Source: Flavobacterium sp. LHD-80 (lineage in GTDB: Bacteria; Bacteroidota; Bacteroidia; Flavobacteriales; Flavobacteriaceae). Taken from it: 64,000 bases of DNA. The stretch is from positions 62,001-126,000 of the forward strand of contig NZ_JAVFVS010000007.1 in NCBI RefSeq assembly GCF_030929605.1, in the 5' to 3' direction. Both the position numbers and the translations under genes were made by a program. The notes beneath the pieces were generated by a model. It worked only from the letters and a program-made list of their open reading frames with translations, searched no databases and was not told the origin of the DNA. Position 1 is the stretch's first letter, and the number at the start of each line of letters is the position of its first letter. Shown piece by piece: positions 51,303 to 59,984 of the stretch.

Positions 51303-51423
51303 AGTTTGGTATTGTTCTTGTTGAAGGAATGGAAAGTTTTGAAGTTTAAAAAATTGAATTTTGAAATCGCCATTGAATTTTGATATTTATTAATAAAGCC
51401 CCAAATAAAAACCAAAAAGTAAA

Positions 51424-52368
51424 ATGATTAAAAAAGCCTCCATCGGATTAGTAGTTTTAGCTTTGTCTGCAACTTCATGTGTATCCAAAAAGATTTACAA
51501 CGATCTTGAAACGAAATATTCAGATTTAAAAAAAGAAAACCGTTCTATAGCTGATGAAAATGCAGGATTGAAAACCGCAAAAAATCAGTTAGAATTAGAT
51601 AAAGACAAACTAACTAAAGATTTGGTAAGTACAAAAGATGATCTTGCAAAGCAAAAAGCTGATCTTGCAGCGGAGCAAAAAAAATACAAAGTTTTGCAGG
51701 ATTCGTATAATGCATTAGAGAAAAACAGCAACGATGCATTAGAAAGCAACATGGCGAAAAACCGTGATTTATTGGCGCAATTAGAAGCAAAATCTAAAAA
51801 ACTTGCTGATGAGCAAGCTCGCTTAGACAAAACTGCAAGCCGTTTGAAAGAACTTGAAGACATGATTGCGGCGAAAGAAGAATCGATGCGAAAACTGAAA
51901 GAAACTTTATCTAAAGCTTTAAATGGTTTTGAAGGAAAAGGTTTGACAGTTGAACAGAAAAACGGAAAAGTATATGTTTCTATGGAGAACAAATTGCTTT
52001 TCAATTCAGGAAGTTGGGCGGTTGGAACAGAAGGAAGAAAAGCGGTTGTAGAACTTGGAAAAGTTTTAGGCGACAATCCAGATCTTTCTGTTTTAATTGA
52101 AGGACATACAGATGATGATCCATATGCGGGCTCTGGACCAATTGCAAACAACTGGGATTTGTCGACTAAAAGAGCAACAGCAATTGTAGCTATTTTAAGT
52201 GAAAATACTAAAATCAACAAACAAAAATTAACAGCAGCGGGAAGAAGCGAATTTTCTCCTTTGGCAAGCAACGCAACTCCAGAAGGAAAAGCGAAAAACC
52301 GAAGAATCGAAATTATCTTGACACCAAGATTAGATGAAATTGCTGAGATGCTTAATAGTATTAATTAA
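51424..52368 (+). CDS. OmpA family lipoprotein with coiled coil
   Basis: 314 residues. The lipobox is at Cys19 (LSATSCVSKK). A long coiled-coil follows (about 25-155; heptad-like SDLKKENRSIADENAGLKTAKNQLELDKDKLTKDL), then an OmpA peptidoglycan-binding domain (about 180-300, LFNSGSWAVGTEGRKAVVELGKVLGDNPDLSVLIEGHTDDDPY, and the closing KNRRIEIILTP). It probably links the outer membrane to peptidoglycan across a coiled-coil spacer. It stands alone, with the next gene 261 bases downstream behind repeat arms. Confidence 0.9.
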   Translation: MIKKASIGLVVLALSATSCVSKKIYNDLETKYSDLKKENRSIADENAGLKTAKNQLELDKDKLTKDLVSTKDDLAKQKADLAAEQKKYKVLQDSYNALEKNSNDALESNMAKNRDLLAQLEAKSKKLADEQARLDKTASRLKELEDMIAAKEESMRKLKETLSKALNGFEGKGLTVEQKNGKVYVSMENKLLFNSGSWAVGTEGRKAVVELGKVLGDNPDLSVLIEGHTDDDPYAGSGPIANNWDLSTKRATAIVAILSENTKINKQKLTAAGRSEFSPLASNATPEGKAKNRRIEIILTPRLDEIAEMLNSIN

Positions 52369-52494
52369 GGTGCTGAGGTTCTAAGGGACTAAGATGCTAA
52401 GGTTTATAAAAGGGTTCAAAGTTTTACTTTGAACCCTTTTTGTTTAAAAATAGAAAAACCTTAGTGCCTTAGAATCTTAGTCCCTTAGAACCTC
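52367..52494. repeat. CTTAG-type arms flanking a terminator (OmpA lipoprotein 3' end)
   Basis: The left arm 52367-52405 and right arm 52455-52494 are largely complementary and 8-nt phased. The terminator at 52408-52445 lies in the loop. The left arm overlaps the stop codon of the OmpA lipoprotein gene (52366-52368). It is the same design as 11346-11472. Confidence 0.8.
52408..52445 (+). terminator. Terminator after the OmpA lipoprotein gene
   Basis: aaaagggttcaaag / ctttgaaccctttt, with a 5-base loop and T run, 40 bases after the stop codon and enclosed by the repeat arms. Confidence 0.9.
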
Positions 52495-52555
52495 AAAAAA
52501 ATAATCTTGTAGATTTTTTAACTTTTGTCGCATTTTCATTTGAGAAATACCGTTG

Positions 52556-52563
52556 TATCTTTG
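52556..52563 (+). promoter_or_regulatory. Bacteroidetes -7 box for the aldo/keto reductase gene
   Basis: TATCTTTG, a full match to TAnnTTTG, 66 bases ahead of the ATG at 52630. The CTTAG array at 52588-52624 would be in the 5' leader. Confidence 0.45.
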
Positions 52564-52587
52564 AAAATAACTATTCGAAAGAAAAAA

Positions 52588-52624
52588 ACTTAGCATCTTA
52601 GCAACTTAGAACCTTAGCATCTTA
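52588..52624. repeat. CTTAG-type 8-nt array just before the aldo/keto reductase
   Basis: cttagcat/cttagcaa/cttagaac/cttagcat/ctt, ending 5 bases before the ATG at 52630. Same position relative to the start codon as at 41184-41219. Confidence 0.8.
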
Positions 52625-52629
52625 AAAAA

Positions 52630-53667
52630 ATGATCTACACTACATTACCAAACACCGATATAAAAGTTAGTAAAATCAATCTCGGAACAATGACTTTTGG
52701 TCAGCAAAATACAGAAGCCGAGGGGCACGCTCAAATGGATTATGCACTCGAAAGAGGCGTTAATTTCTTCGATACAGCCGAAATGTATTCAGTTCCGGCA
52801 AGCGAAGCGACTTACGGAAGTACAGAGAAAATTATTGGAACATGGTTTAAGAAATCAGGAAATCGTGATAAAGTAATTTTGGCATCAAAAATTGCTGGTC
52901 CAAATCCGAGTTTTGGTTATATGCGCGAGAAATTGGATTTTTCGCCTACGAGTATAAAATTCGCGGTTGAAAACAGTTTAAAAAGACTTCAGACAGATTA
53001 TATTGATTTGTACCAAATGCATTGGCCGGAAAGAAAAACCAATAATTTCGGGCAGCGCGCTTTTCACGGACATAATGATGCTTGGGAAGATAATTTCAGA
53101 GAAATCCTTGAAACTTTTGACGGATTAATCAAAGAAGGAAAAATCAAACACATTGGCGTTTCAAACGAAAATTCATGGGGGATGATGCGTCTTTTGGAAG
53201 AAAGTAAATACAATAATTTGCCAAGAATCAAAACCGTTCAAAATCCGTATAATTTATTGAACCGACTTTTTGAAGTGAATTCGGCTGAAGTTTCAAAATA
53301 TGAAAATGTTGGTTTGCTGGCTTATTCGCCGTTAGCATTTGGTGTTCTTACAGGGAAATTTTTAACAGGAGAAAGTCATCCGAAAGCGAGAATTAATCTT
53401 TTTCCGCAATACAAACGTTACAATAGCGAACAATGTACACAAGCGACAAAATTGTATCAGGAAATTGCTCAAAAACACGGATTAACATTGACGCAATTAG
53501 CAATGGGATTTGTGTTGCAACAGCCATTTTTGACAAGTGCGATTATTGGCGCTACAACATTGGAACAATTAAAAGAAAATATCGATACTATTGACGTAGT
53601 GCTTTCTAAAGAAATACTGACTGAAATTGATGCTGTTCAGGCAATTATTCCTGATCCGGCTCCTTAA
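52630..53667 (+). CDS. Aldo/keto reductase, Tas-like
   Basis: 345 residues, NADPH-dependent (beta/alpha)8-barrel. Active-site residues: Asp in FFDTAEMYSVP (about 46-56; DxxxxY), Lys in KVILASKIAGP (about 80-90) and His in YQMHWPERK (about 133-141). The C-terminal NADPH site is GVLTGKFLTGESHPKARI and AIIGATTLEQLKENI. It is close to E. coli Tas, a protein with unclear substrate. It follows the OmpA lipoprotein gene behind a terminator and a CTTAG array. Confidence 0.9.
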   Translation: MIYTTLPNTDIKVSKINLGTMTFGQQNTEAEGHAQMDYALERGVNFFDTAEMYSVPASEATYGSTEKIIGTWFKKSGNRDKVILASKIAGPNPSFGYMREKLDFSPTSIKFAVENSLKRLQTDYIDLYQMHWPERKTNNFGQRAFHGHNDAWEDNFREILETFDGLIKEGKIKHIGVSNENSWGMMRLLEESKYNNLPRIKTVQNPYNLLNRLFEVNSAEVSKYENVGLLAYSPLAFGVLTGKFLTGESHPKARINLFPQYKRYNSEQCTQATKLYQEIAQKHGLTLTQLAMGFVLQQPFLTSAIIGATTLEQLKENIDTIDVVLSKEILTEIDAVQAIIPDPAP

Positions 53668-53676
53668 GTTTTTTTT

Positions 53677-53952
53677 GCCACGAAGGCACTAAGCCACGAA
53701 GGTTTATTTTAATCTCGCAAAGTCGCAGAGTCGCCAAGTTTAATTTTTTCAATTTATAGCGTCCAGCTTTAGCTGGATGAAAATATAAACGCAAAAAAAG
53801 GGCTTTAGCCAAACTTTACTGGTTTGGCTAAAGCCCTTTTCTATTTCGATCTTTTCCCCTAACCAAAGTTAAGGGCTATAGAAAAACTTTGCGACTCTGC
53901 GACTTTGCGAGACTAAAAACAAAAAAACTTTGTGTCTTAGTGTCTTTGTGGC
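53677..53952. repeat. Nested inverted-repeat stack between convergent genes
   Basis: Four nested pairs: outer arms 53677-53702 with 53927-53952 (gccacgaaggcactaag type), middle arms 53713-53741 with 53885-53912 (ctcgcaaagtcgcagagtcg type, 28 of 29 positions complementary), a short inner pair tatagc / gctata (53755-53760 and 53874-53880) and the terminator core at 53796-53840. A further palindrome (tccagctttagctgga, 53762-53777) sits inside. The units have an 8-nt phase. It fills the whole spacer between the aldo/keto reductase and the GT51 fusion. Confidence 0.85.
53796..53840. terminator. Bidirectional terminator inside the nested repeat stack
   Basis: aaaagggctttagccaaac / gtttggctaaagccctttt with a short loop. 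The A-rich left and T-rich right flanks serve both strands. It ends both the aldo/keto reductase and the GT51 fusion transcripts. Confidence 0.8.
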
Positions 53953-53958
53953 AAAAAG

Positions 53959-55923
53959 CTACAAATCAAATTCATCATCAACAGCCAAAGAATCATTTTT
54001 AACCGCAGTTGAATCCGGTGCTTTGATTTTAATTAAAGAACGCGCATTTCCAGAAATATAAACTGGCAATTGTCCAATAGTATCTTCGGGAACTAAAAGT
54101 CCTCTTCTAAACATCAGATTTTTTAGGAATTTCTGGTTTTTCAAAGCGTAATCTTTTAAGTTACCCTGATCATTAAACTGATACATGAATTTTCTTGGTT
54201 TCGGAATAATCGTTGCCAAATACAAACATTCATCTACGTTTAAGTCAGAAGGGCTTTTTTGGAAGTAAAAATGACTCGCTTCACCAATTCCGTAAACATT
54301 TGGTCCCCATTCGATAATGTTGAAATACACTTCCAACATTCTTTCCTTGCTTACAATTCGGTTGTTTTCTAAAATGTAAACTAATAGAATTTCTTCAAGC
54401 TTTCGCGAAAGCGTTTTTTCTCGGGTTAAAAACACATTTTTAATCAATTGCATGCTGATTGTGCTCGCACCACGAGAGAATTTTTTAGTTCTAATATTTT
54501 TCAGAATGGACTGTTTGAAAGCTTCATTTATAAAGCCACGATGCGAAAAGAAAGATGGATCTTCTGTCGTAAGAACACATTTTCTTAAATAAGGTGAAAT
54601 TTGATCTAAAGGTGTATAATTTGGATTTGCATTTCCGACTAAAACGGGGCGTTGCAATACATTTTGAATAATTGCACGATAGACAAATTCGCCGTTTAAT
54701 TTATTTAAATCGGCTTCGCCATATTTTGTAATTCGTAAATCTTCTTTGTTCAATTTACTGTCAAAAACAAGTGTGTTTGGTTTGTTTTTGTTGAATTTGA
54801 AATCCAGTTTATAATCAAAATTTCCGGTGGCTTGCATTCCTTGAAAATGTGTAAATAAACCATCAGGAAGCGAAACGATAAAATCTTGCGCTTTCATTTT
54901 TGGAATATCAACTTTCAAAGTATAAACGGTATCTTCTTCAGTGTCATATGAAATATAAGGTTTCACTTTGATTTTATTCAACTGCATTGTTGAGGTGCTG
55001 TCTATCGAAATGAAATTATCTCCTAATAAAAAGCGGTAATCAAAGCGTGCATTTTTGATCACAACATCTTTGCTGGCAATTTTTGGGTGATTGATTTTTA
55101 AATTGGTGATCGAAGTAAAACCGTCAATATGTAGTTCGCTGCCACTTTTATCAATTTTTTCGACATTTAATCGGATCGAATCAAAACTAGCTTTTAGATT
55201 ATAACGTTCATCCAAATAAGGCACACGAATGGCGCCAGTATCTAGATTGAAAAAACGAATGTCTGCTTTTTCATTTCTTGGATCAGCAAAACCTTTAATG
55301 TTCCAGCGCTGATCAAAATCTTTGCTTTGAACATGAAGATTAGTTTCGAGCTGTTTGTTGTTTAAAACTAATTTATTGACAGCAATAGAAGCTTTTTTCC
55401 CGTTGTCATCAATTTTGAATCGGAAGTTTTCCAAATTCATGTCAGTCGGAACCAAATTCAGCAATTTTGAAATAATTCGGTAGGCAAAAGCGCCATATTT
55501 GCGTTTTTCGCTTTTTTCAGAATCATCACTGTTTCTTTTTAAGAAGGCGTCAAAGTTTCGAATTTTTCCTTTTTTTACTAATTGAATGTAGCCGTTGTTC
55601 ACTTTTAAAGTACCAACCTGAACATCGCCAATCAATAAATTGCTCAAACTGATGCTTGTTTCAATTTTTTGAATCTTAACAAGCGTGTCGGCATTTTTAG
55701 GTACCAAAACAACATCTGTAAGTTTGATTGTTGATAAGCCGTTGAAAGAAGCTTCTTTAATTGAAAAATCGCTGTTGTAGTCAACCGCCATTTTATGGGT
55801 AACTTTTGCAATAGCTTGTTTTAAAAGTGAATTGCGAAAAAAGTACAACCCGATGCAAAGCAAAACCAATAATACAGCAAGTATTTTTAGCGCTTTGAAT
55901 ATTTTTTGTTTTGGAAAATTCAT
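53959..55923 (-). CDS. AsmA-like/GT51 transglycosylase fusion
   Basis: 654 residues, inner-membrane anchored (TM at about 12-30). Residues of about 45-350 are beta-rich with repeated 'FSIKEASFNGLSTIKLTDVVLVPKN' strands, resembling AsmA-type lipid-transport proteins. Residues of about 430-600 are a peptidoglycan transglycosylase GT51 with Glu454 in LTTEDPSFFSHRG (EDxxFxxHxG), RGASTISMQLIKN (485-496; GGSTITQQLAKN in PBP1), RKLEEILLVYILE and IIEWGPNVYGIGEAS. No transpeptidase domain follows. Catalytic glutamates are intact, so glycan chain elongation is plausible. A fusion of the two modules is not something I know in PBPs. Confidence 0.75.
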   Translation of the reverse strand: MNFPKQKIFKALKILAVLLVLLCIGLYFFRNSLLKQAIAKVTHKMAVDYNSDFSIKEASFNGLSTIKLTDVVLVPKNADTLVKIQKIETSISLSNLLIGDVQVGTLKVNNGYIQLVKKGKIRNFDAFLKRNSDDSEKSEKRKYGAFAYRIISKLLNLVPTDMNLENFRFKIDDNGKKASIAVNKLVLNNKQLETNLHVQSKDFDQRWNIKGFADPRNEKADIRFFNLDTGAIRVPYLDERYNLKASFDSIRLNVEKIDKSGSELHIDGFTSITNLKINHPKIASKDVVIKNARFDYRFLLGDNFISIDSTSTMQLNKIKVKPYISYDTEEDTVYTLKVDIPKMKAQDFIVSLPDGLFTHFQGMQATGNFDYKLDFKFNKNKPNTLVFDSKLNKEDLRITKYGEADLNKLNGEFVYRAIIQNVLQRPVLVGNANPNYTPLDQISPYLRKCVLTTEDPSFFSHRGFINEAFKQSILKNIRTKKFSRGASTISMQLIKNVFLTREKTLSRKLEEILLVYILENNRIVSKERMLEVYFNIIEWGPNVYGIGEASHFYFQKSPSDLNVDECLYLATIIPKPRKFMYQFNDQGNLKDYALKNQKFLKNLMFRRGLLVPEDTIGQLPVYISGNARSLIKIKAPDSTAVKNDSLAVDDEFDL

Positions 55924-55943
55924 AGTGGTATTTTTAATAGAAA

Positions 55944-57305
55944 TTACCCAAAGAGAATACTGGCAACATCTTCAATTTTAGCAACCAATTCAATTTTGAT
56001 TCCTGTATTTTTTAAAGCTATTTTGTTGTATTTAGAAACAAAAATGGTGTCGAAACCTAATTTTTCGGCTTCTTGAATGCGCTGGTCTACGCGATTTACT
56101 GGACGAATTTCGCCAGATAATCCAACTTCGCCTGCAAAACAAAAACCTTTTCCAACTGGAATATCTTCGTTTGATGACAAAATAGCGGCAACAACGGCAA
56201 GGTCGATTGCTGGATCATCAACAGAAATTCCGCCTGTTACATTCAAAAAAACGTCTTTTGCGCCTAAGCGAAATCCGGCTCTTTTTTCTAGAACGGCCAA
56301 GATCATGTTGAGTCTTTTGGCATTGTAGCCTGTTGTGCTTCTTTGAGGCGTTCCATAAACCGCCGTGCTCACCAAAGATTGAATTTCAATCATCAATGGG
56401 CGCATGCCTTCAAGAGTTGTGGCAATTGCAGTTCCTGATAATTCTTCGTCTTTGTGCGAAATCAATATTTCTGACGGATTGCTTACTTCGCGCAAACCGC
56501 TTCCTAGCATTTCATAAATTCCAAGTTCTGATGTAGAACCAAAACGGTTTTTCAGTGAACGTAAAATTCTATAGATATGATTTCTATCTCCTTCAAATTG
56601 AAGAACAGTATCTACCATATGCTCAAGAATTTTTGGTCCGGCAATGTTTCCATCTTTGGTAATATGTCCAATTAAAATAACTGGAATGTTGGTTTCTTTA
56701 GCAAATTTGATCAATTCGGCAGTAGTTTCTCTAATTTGAGAAATACTTCCAGCGGTCGATTCAATATAATCAGTGTGTAAAGTCTGAATCGAATCGATAA
56801 TGACAATTTCTGGTTGAATCGCTTCAATTTGTTTGAAGATATTCTGTGTTTTTGTTTCTGTTAAAATATAGCAGTTGTCGCTATTTGGCGTGATTCTTTC
56901 CGCACGCATTTTTATTTGTTTCTGACTTTCTTCACCAGAAACATATAAAGTTTTATAAGGTAATTTTAATGAGATTTGAAGTAAAAGTGTGCTTTTTCCA
57001 ATTCCGGGTTCACCACCCAAAAGTGTCAAAGATCCAGGAACAATACCGCCACCTAAAACACGATTCAATTCGCCATCGGTAGTATCCATGCGAATTTCCT
57101 GCGCCGAATCAATTTCGTCAATTTTTAAAGGCCTTGGCGCTTTGCTTGATGAAGTTGGTTCGCTTTTCCAAGCTACTTTTTCTTGCTTTTGAATAATTTC
57201 TTCAGCAATTGTATTCCATTCTTTGCACGCGTTGCATTGGCCCTGCCATTTAGAATATTGGGTGCCGCAATTTTGGCAAAAAAAGGAAGTTTTAACTTTA
57301 GACAT
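55944..57305 (-). CDS. radA: DNA repair protein RadA
   Basis: 453 residues. N-terminal zinc finger (Cys10, Cys13, Cys24, Cys27), a RecA-like ATPase core with Walker A GEPGIGKST (98-106) and the RadA signature KNRFGS (252-257), then a Lon-like C-terminal domain (about 270-450, LEGMRPLMIEIQSLVS and VNVTGGISVDDPAIDLAV). It aids branch migration in recombination. Its start overlaps the stop of the esterase-fold gene upstream by one base, and 20 bases separate it from the GT51 fusion downstream. Confidence 0.95.
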   Translation of the reverse strand: MSKVKTSFFCQNCGTQYSKWQGQCNACKEWNTIAEEIIQKQEKVAWKSEPTSSSKAPRPLKIDEIDSAQEIRMDTTDGELNRVLGGGIVPGSLTLLGGEPGIGKSTLLLQISLKLPYKTLYVSGEESQKQIKMRAERITPNSDNCYILTETKTQNIFKQIEAIQPEIVIIDSIQTLHTDYIESTAGSISQIRETTAELIKFAKETNIPVILIGHITKDGNIAGPKILEHMVDTVLQFEGDRNHIYRILRSLKNRFGSTSELGIYEMLGSGLREVSNPSEILISHKDEELSGTAIATTLEGMRPLMIEIQSLVSTAVYGTPQRSTTGYNAKRLNMILAVLEKRAGFRLGAKDVFLNVTGGISVDDPAIDLAVVAAILSSNEDIPVGKGFCFAGEVGLSGEIRPVNRVDQRIQEAEKLGFDTIFVSKYNKIALKNTGIKIELVAKIEDVASILFG

Positions 57306-58459
57306 TATTTGGTTTTTTTAGCAAGCGTATTCATTTCGTCAATCTTCTCATACATCAAATCTTTGTTCAAATCCCCAATTGGCTCCATTTGAGAAGCATT
57401 TTGGTATTTTTTTGAAGCATGTTTTGGGTCGCCCATTTTTTCGTACATCAATCCTAGTTCATATTCGCCCAGCATGGCTTTTGGATAATTTACGTTTCCA
57501 ATTTCGGCCATTTTTCCTAACTCATCGTAAGCATTTTTCTTTAAAATAATGTTTTCAATTACTTTAAAATCACTCATTCTGACAGGAACTTGGTAGCCTA
57601 ATATTTCAGACATTGTTGCATATTTCTTTTCTAAATAATCAGAATAACCTGATTCGAGAACGGCAATTTTTTCATTGTATTCAGCCGAATTTATTGGTCT
57701 GTACGATTCAAAAATTTGGTACAAAGCACTCGGGATAGAATGTAAAACTTCTGTGTAATGTGTCGCTCCTTTAAAAACCTCATATTTATAATTTACTAAC
57801 GGATTATTTGCGATTTTAATATTGCTGTTTAATTTTTCAATCGGTTCTTTAATTCTTTTATTGTCACCTTCTCCTGCAGAAAGATAATAGAATATCGGTT
57901 TCTGGATTTTTGCAAATTTCTCCGCTATTCTAACTTCCATTTTTGGTGCAAGTTCAGGGCTAAAGCAGATATATGCGTTAAAAAGTGGCTCTTCTTTATA
58001 TAAATAAAAATTAGCAAAACTTGCTGTAATATCATGACCGGCAATAATTCTGAAAGGCGCGGTGTGATACTTTTTTTCTACATACGGAATTAATTCGGCA
58101 CCTATAAATTCAAAAAATTTCGCTCCTTTTTCAAACGGCAAACCTTCATTTTGATCAATTGTTGAGTCATCCTCACGTTCATCATTTTTATTTTGATGAA
58201 TTCCAATAATAATCATTTCCGGGATATCGTCCCAATACGAACCATAACTTACTGCTCCTGAAAACGGATCAAATAAATAATCTCCATCTAAAAGATATAA
58301 AACAGGATATTTTCTATCCGATTTCTCATCATAAGAAGGTGGAAGCCCAATTGTTATTCGTCTCTCTTCTCCCAGTTTTTCAGACTTAATATTGTCGAAT
58401 TTTTTCTGAGAAAAAACAGAAACAGAGATGAATGCAAGTAGTAGGTAAACTTTTTTCAT
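57305..58459 (-). CDS. Exported alpha/beta-hydrolase-fold protein, nucleophile Ser replaced by Asp, TPR tail
   Basis: 384 residues from the ATG at 58459 (MKKVYLLLAFISVSVFSQKK, signal peptide); a start at 58471 adds four residues. It resembles the IroE/S-formylglutathione-hydrolase-like esterases up to about 265: KYPVLYLLDGDYLFDP, MIIIGIHQNKNDERE and GATHYTEVLHSIP (His present). The nucleophile elbow, normally GHSxGG, reads IAGHDITASF with Asp at 143, verified in the genomic bases near 58040. A short helical/TPR-like tail (about 300-384) follows. It may be a non-catalytic binding protein. It overlaps radA by one base. Confidence 0.75.
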   Translation of the reverse strand: MKKVYLLLAFISVSVFSQKKFDNIKSEKLGEERRITIGLPPSYDEKSDRKYPVLYLLDGDYLFDPFSGAVSYGSYWDDIPEMIIIGIHQNKNDEREDDSTIDQNEGLPFEKGAKFFEFIGAELIPYVEKKYHTAPFRIIAGHDITASFANFYLYKEEPLFNAYICFSPELAPKMEVRIAEKFAKIQKPIFYYLSAGEGDNKRIKEPIEKLNSNIKIANNPLVNYKYEVFKGATHYTEVLHSIPSALYQIFESYRPINSAEYNEKIAVLESGYSDYLEKKYATMSEILGYQVPVRMSDFKVIENIILKKNAYDELGKMAEIGNVNYPKAMLGEYELGLMYEKMGDPKHASKKYQNASQMEPIGDLNKDLMYEKIDEMNTLAKKTK

Positions 58460-58662
58460 GATTTGTGGCATTTCAGTGAATTAAAAAGTATTGAAAATTG
58501 TATGGCAATATAATACTTTATTTGCTTTTAGATATTTTGGGATTGAAAAAAAAGCAATGATTTCCTACGCTTAATTCGTTTTTTGATTTAAGGCAAAAGA
58601 AAATCTGTTTGTGCAAAATATTTTTGACAAATTGAGATTGAAAGTAAGCGTGATATAAGGTT

Positions 58663-59013
58663 TTATGTCAGCGAATTATCATTTTCATTTGGGAAAATGA
58701 TCCATGGTTTGAAGGTTTTAGCCTCTTCAAACTCTAGGGTTGCATATGAAATGATAATAATAATGTCATCTTTTTGAACCTTTCTTGCGGCCGGGCCATT
58801 AAGCGTGATTTCGCCTGAATTTTTTATGCCTTTTATAGCATAAGTTTCAAAACGTTCACCATTATTAATGTTGACAATAGATACTTTTTCGCCTTCAATA
58901 ATATTTGAAGCTTCTAGTAGAGTTTCATCAATAGTAATACTGCCAATATAATTTAAATCAGCTCCAGTAACTTTTACTCGATGAATTTTTGATTTTATAA
59001 CTTGAATTTGCAT
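58663..59013 (-). CDS. panD: Aspartate 1-decarboxylase precursor
   Basis: 116 residues. Makes beta-alanine for pantothenate. The pyruvoyl group forms by self-cleavage at Gly24-Ser25 (YIGSITID), preceded by conserved Lys9 and His11. ETLLEASNIIEGEKVSIVNINNGERFETYAI and NGPAARKV follow. The gene is 14 bases downstream of panC on the same strand, so both belong to one pantothenate operon. panB is not in the window. Confidence 0.95.
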   Translation of the reverse strand: MQIQVIKSKIHRVKVTGADLNYIGSITIDETLLEASNIIEGEKVSIVNINNGERFETYAIKGIKNSGEITLNGPAARKVQKDDIIIIISYATLEFEEAKTFKPWIIFPNENDNSLT

Positions 59014-59027
59014 ACAGCAAAGGTAAT

Positions 59028-59876
59028 TTAATTTAATGAAATGGTGTCAATTAACCTTATAGAATTAACAAATACCGCTATAAATGCACGGTATTTTTTG
59101 TCTATAATTTTATGATCAATTGGTAATAATGTCGATTCGTCAGCAATTACAAAATATTCAAGTTCGAATCTTGGATTGTCTTTGAAAGCATCTTCGACAT
59201 ATTTTATGGTTTCCTCAGGAGTGCCTTTTTGGAATATTTCTTTGGCTTCGGTAATTACTTTGTATATTATTGAAGCTTCTTTTCGCTCTTCAGCAGAAAG
59301 GCGTTCATTTCGTGAACTCATCGCTAAAAGGTTCTCTTCTCTAAAAATTGGACAGCCAATAACATTTACAGGTAAATTATTTTTTTCGACTAGTTTTTTA
59401 ACAATTTGAAGTTGCTGAAAATCCTTTTCTCCAAAATAGGCATTAGTTGGTGTGACAATCTCAAAAAGACGTTTTACAATAGTTCCAACGCCGTTAAAAT
59501 GACCTGGTCTGAATTTTCCTTCCATCTGATTTTCTAATCCGTCAAAATCAAATGTTTGCGAAATTGTGTTTCCTTCATAAATATCTTCGACTGAAGGAGC
59601 ATATAAAATAATTTTGTCACTTAATCCTCTCATTTTTTTTACATCTTCTTCAAGAGTGCGAGGATATTTTTCTAAATCTTCAGGATTATTGAACTGAGTA
59701 GGGTTTACGAAAATACTTACAACGGTATCGTTGTTTTCTTTTAGTGATCGCTGCATTAAAGCCAGATGCCCTTGGTGTAAAGCCCCCATGGTTGGTACAA
59801 ATCCGATAGTTGAATTTGCCGTTTTGATAGTTTTTAAATAAGCTATCAGAGCTACTTTACCGTAAAAAATATGCAT
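59028..59876 (-). CDS. panC: Pantothenate synthetase
   Basis: 282 residues from the ATG at 59876; the frame extends to 59906 (MFAQNFNNTA), which is not part of the fold and is less likely. Joins pantoate and beta-alanine with ATP. The HIGH-type motif is in GFVPTMGALHQGHLAL (25-40), the KMSKS-like region in SSRNERLSAEERKEA, and EKDFQQLQIVKKLV binds the adenylate. It is divergent from the GT5 gene; the shared intergenic region holds TAATTTTG (59939-59946) facing the GT5 gene. Confidence 0.95.
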   Translation of the reverse strand: MHIFYGKVALIAYLKTIKTANSTIGFVPTMGALHQGHLALMQRSLKENNDTVVSIFVNPTQFNNPEDLEKYPRTLEEDVKKMRGLSDKIILYAPSVEDIYEGNTISQTFDFDGLENQMEGKFRPGHFNGVGTIVKRLFEIVTPTNAYFGEKDFQQLQIVKKLVEKNNLPVNVIGCPIFREENLLAMSSRNERLSAEERKEASIIYKVITEAKEIFQKGTPEETIKYVEDAFKDNPRFELEYFVIADESTLLPIDHKIIDKKYRAFIAVFVNSIRLIDTISLN

Positions 59877-59938
59877 GGCGGTATTATTAAAATTTTGTGC
59901 AAACATAATATATTAGTTATAAACTGCATAAAATTTTG

Positions 59939-59946
59939 TAATTTTG
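59939..59946 (+). promoter_or_regulatory. Bacteroidetes -7 box for the GT5-DUF4270 genes
   Basis: TAATTTTG fits TAnnTTTG, 38 bases before the ATG at 59985. No clear TTTG -33 box. Confidence 0.45.
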
Positions 59947-59984
59947 CGACGTTTTTATTACCAAAAATTAAGTAAAATACTATT

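Noticed and set aside
51585..52271. Long reading frame on the minus strand opposite the OmpA lipoprotein
   Set aside because: It is antisense to a gene with lipobox, coiled coil and OmpA domain. The opposite frame is Ser/Phe/Leu-rich with no family signature.
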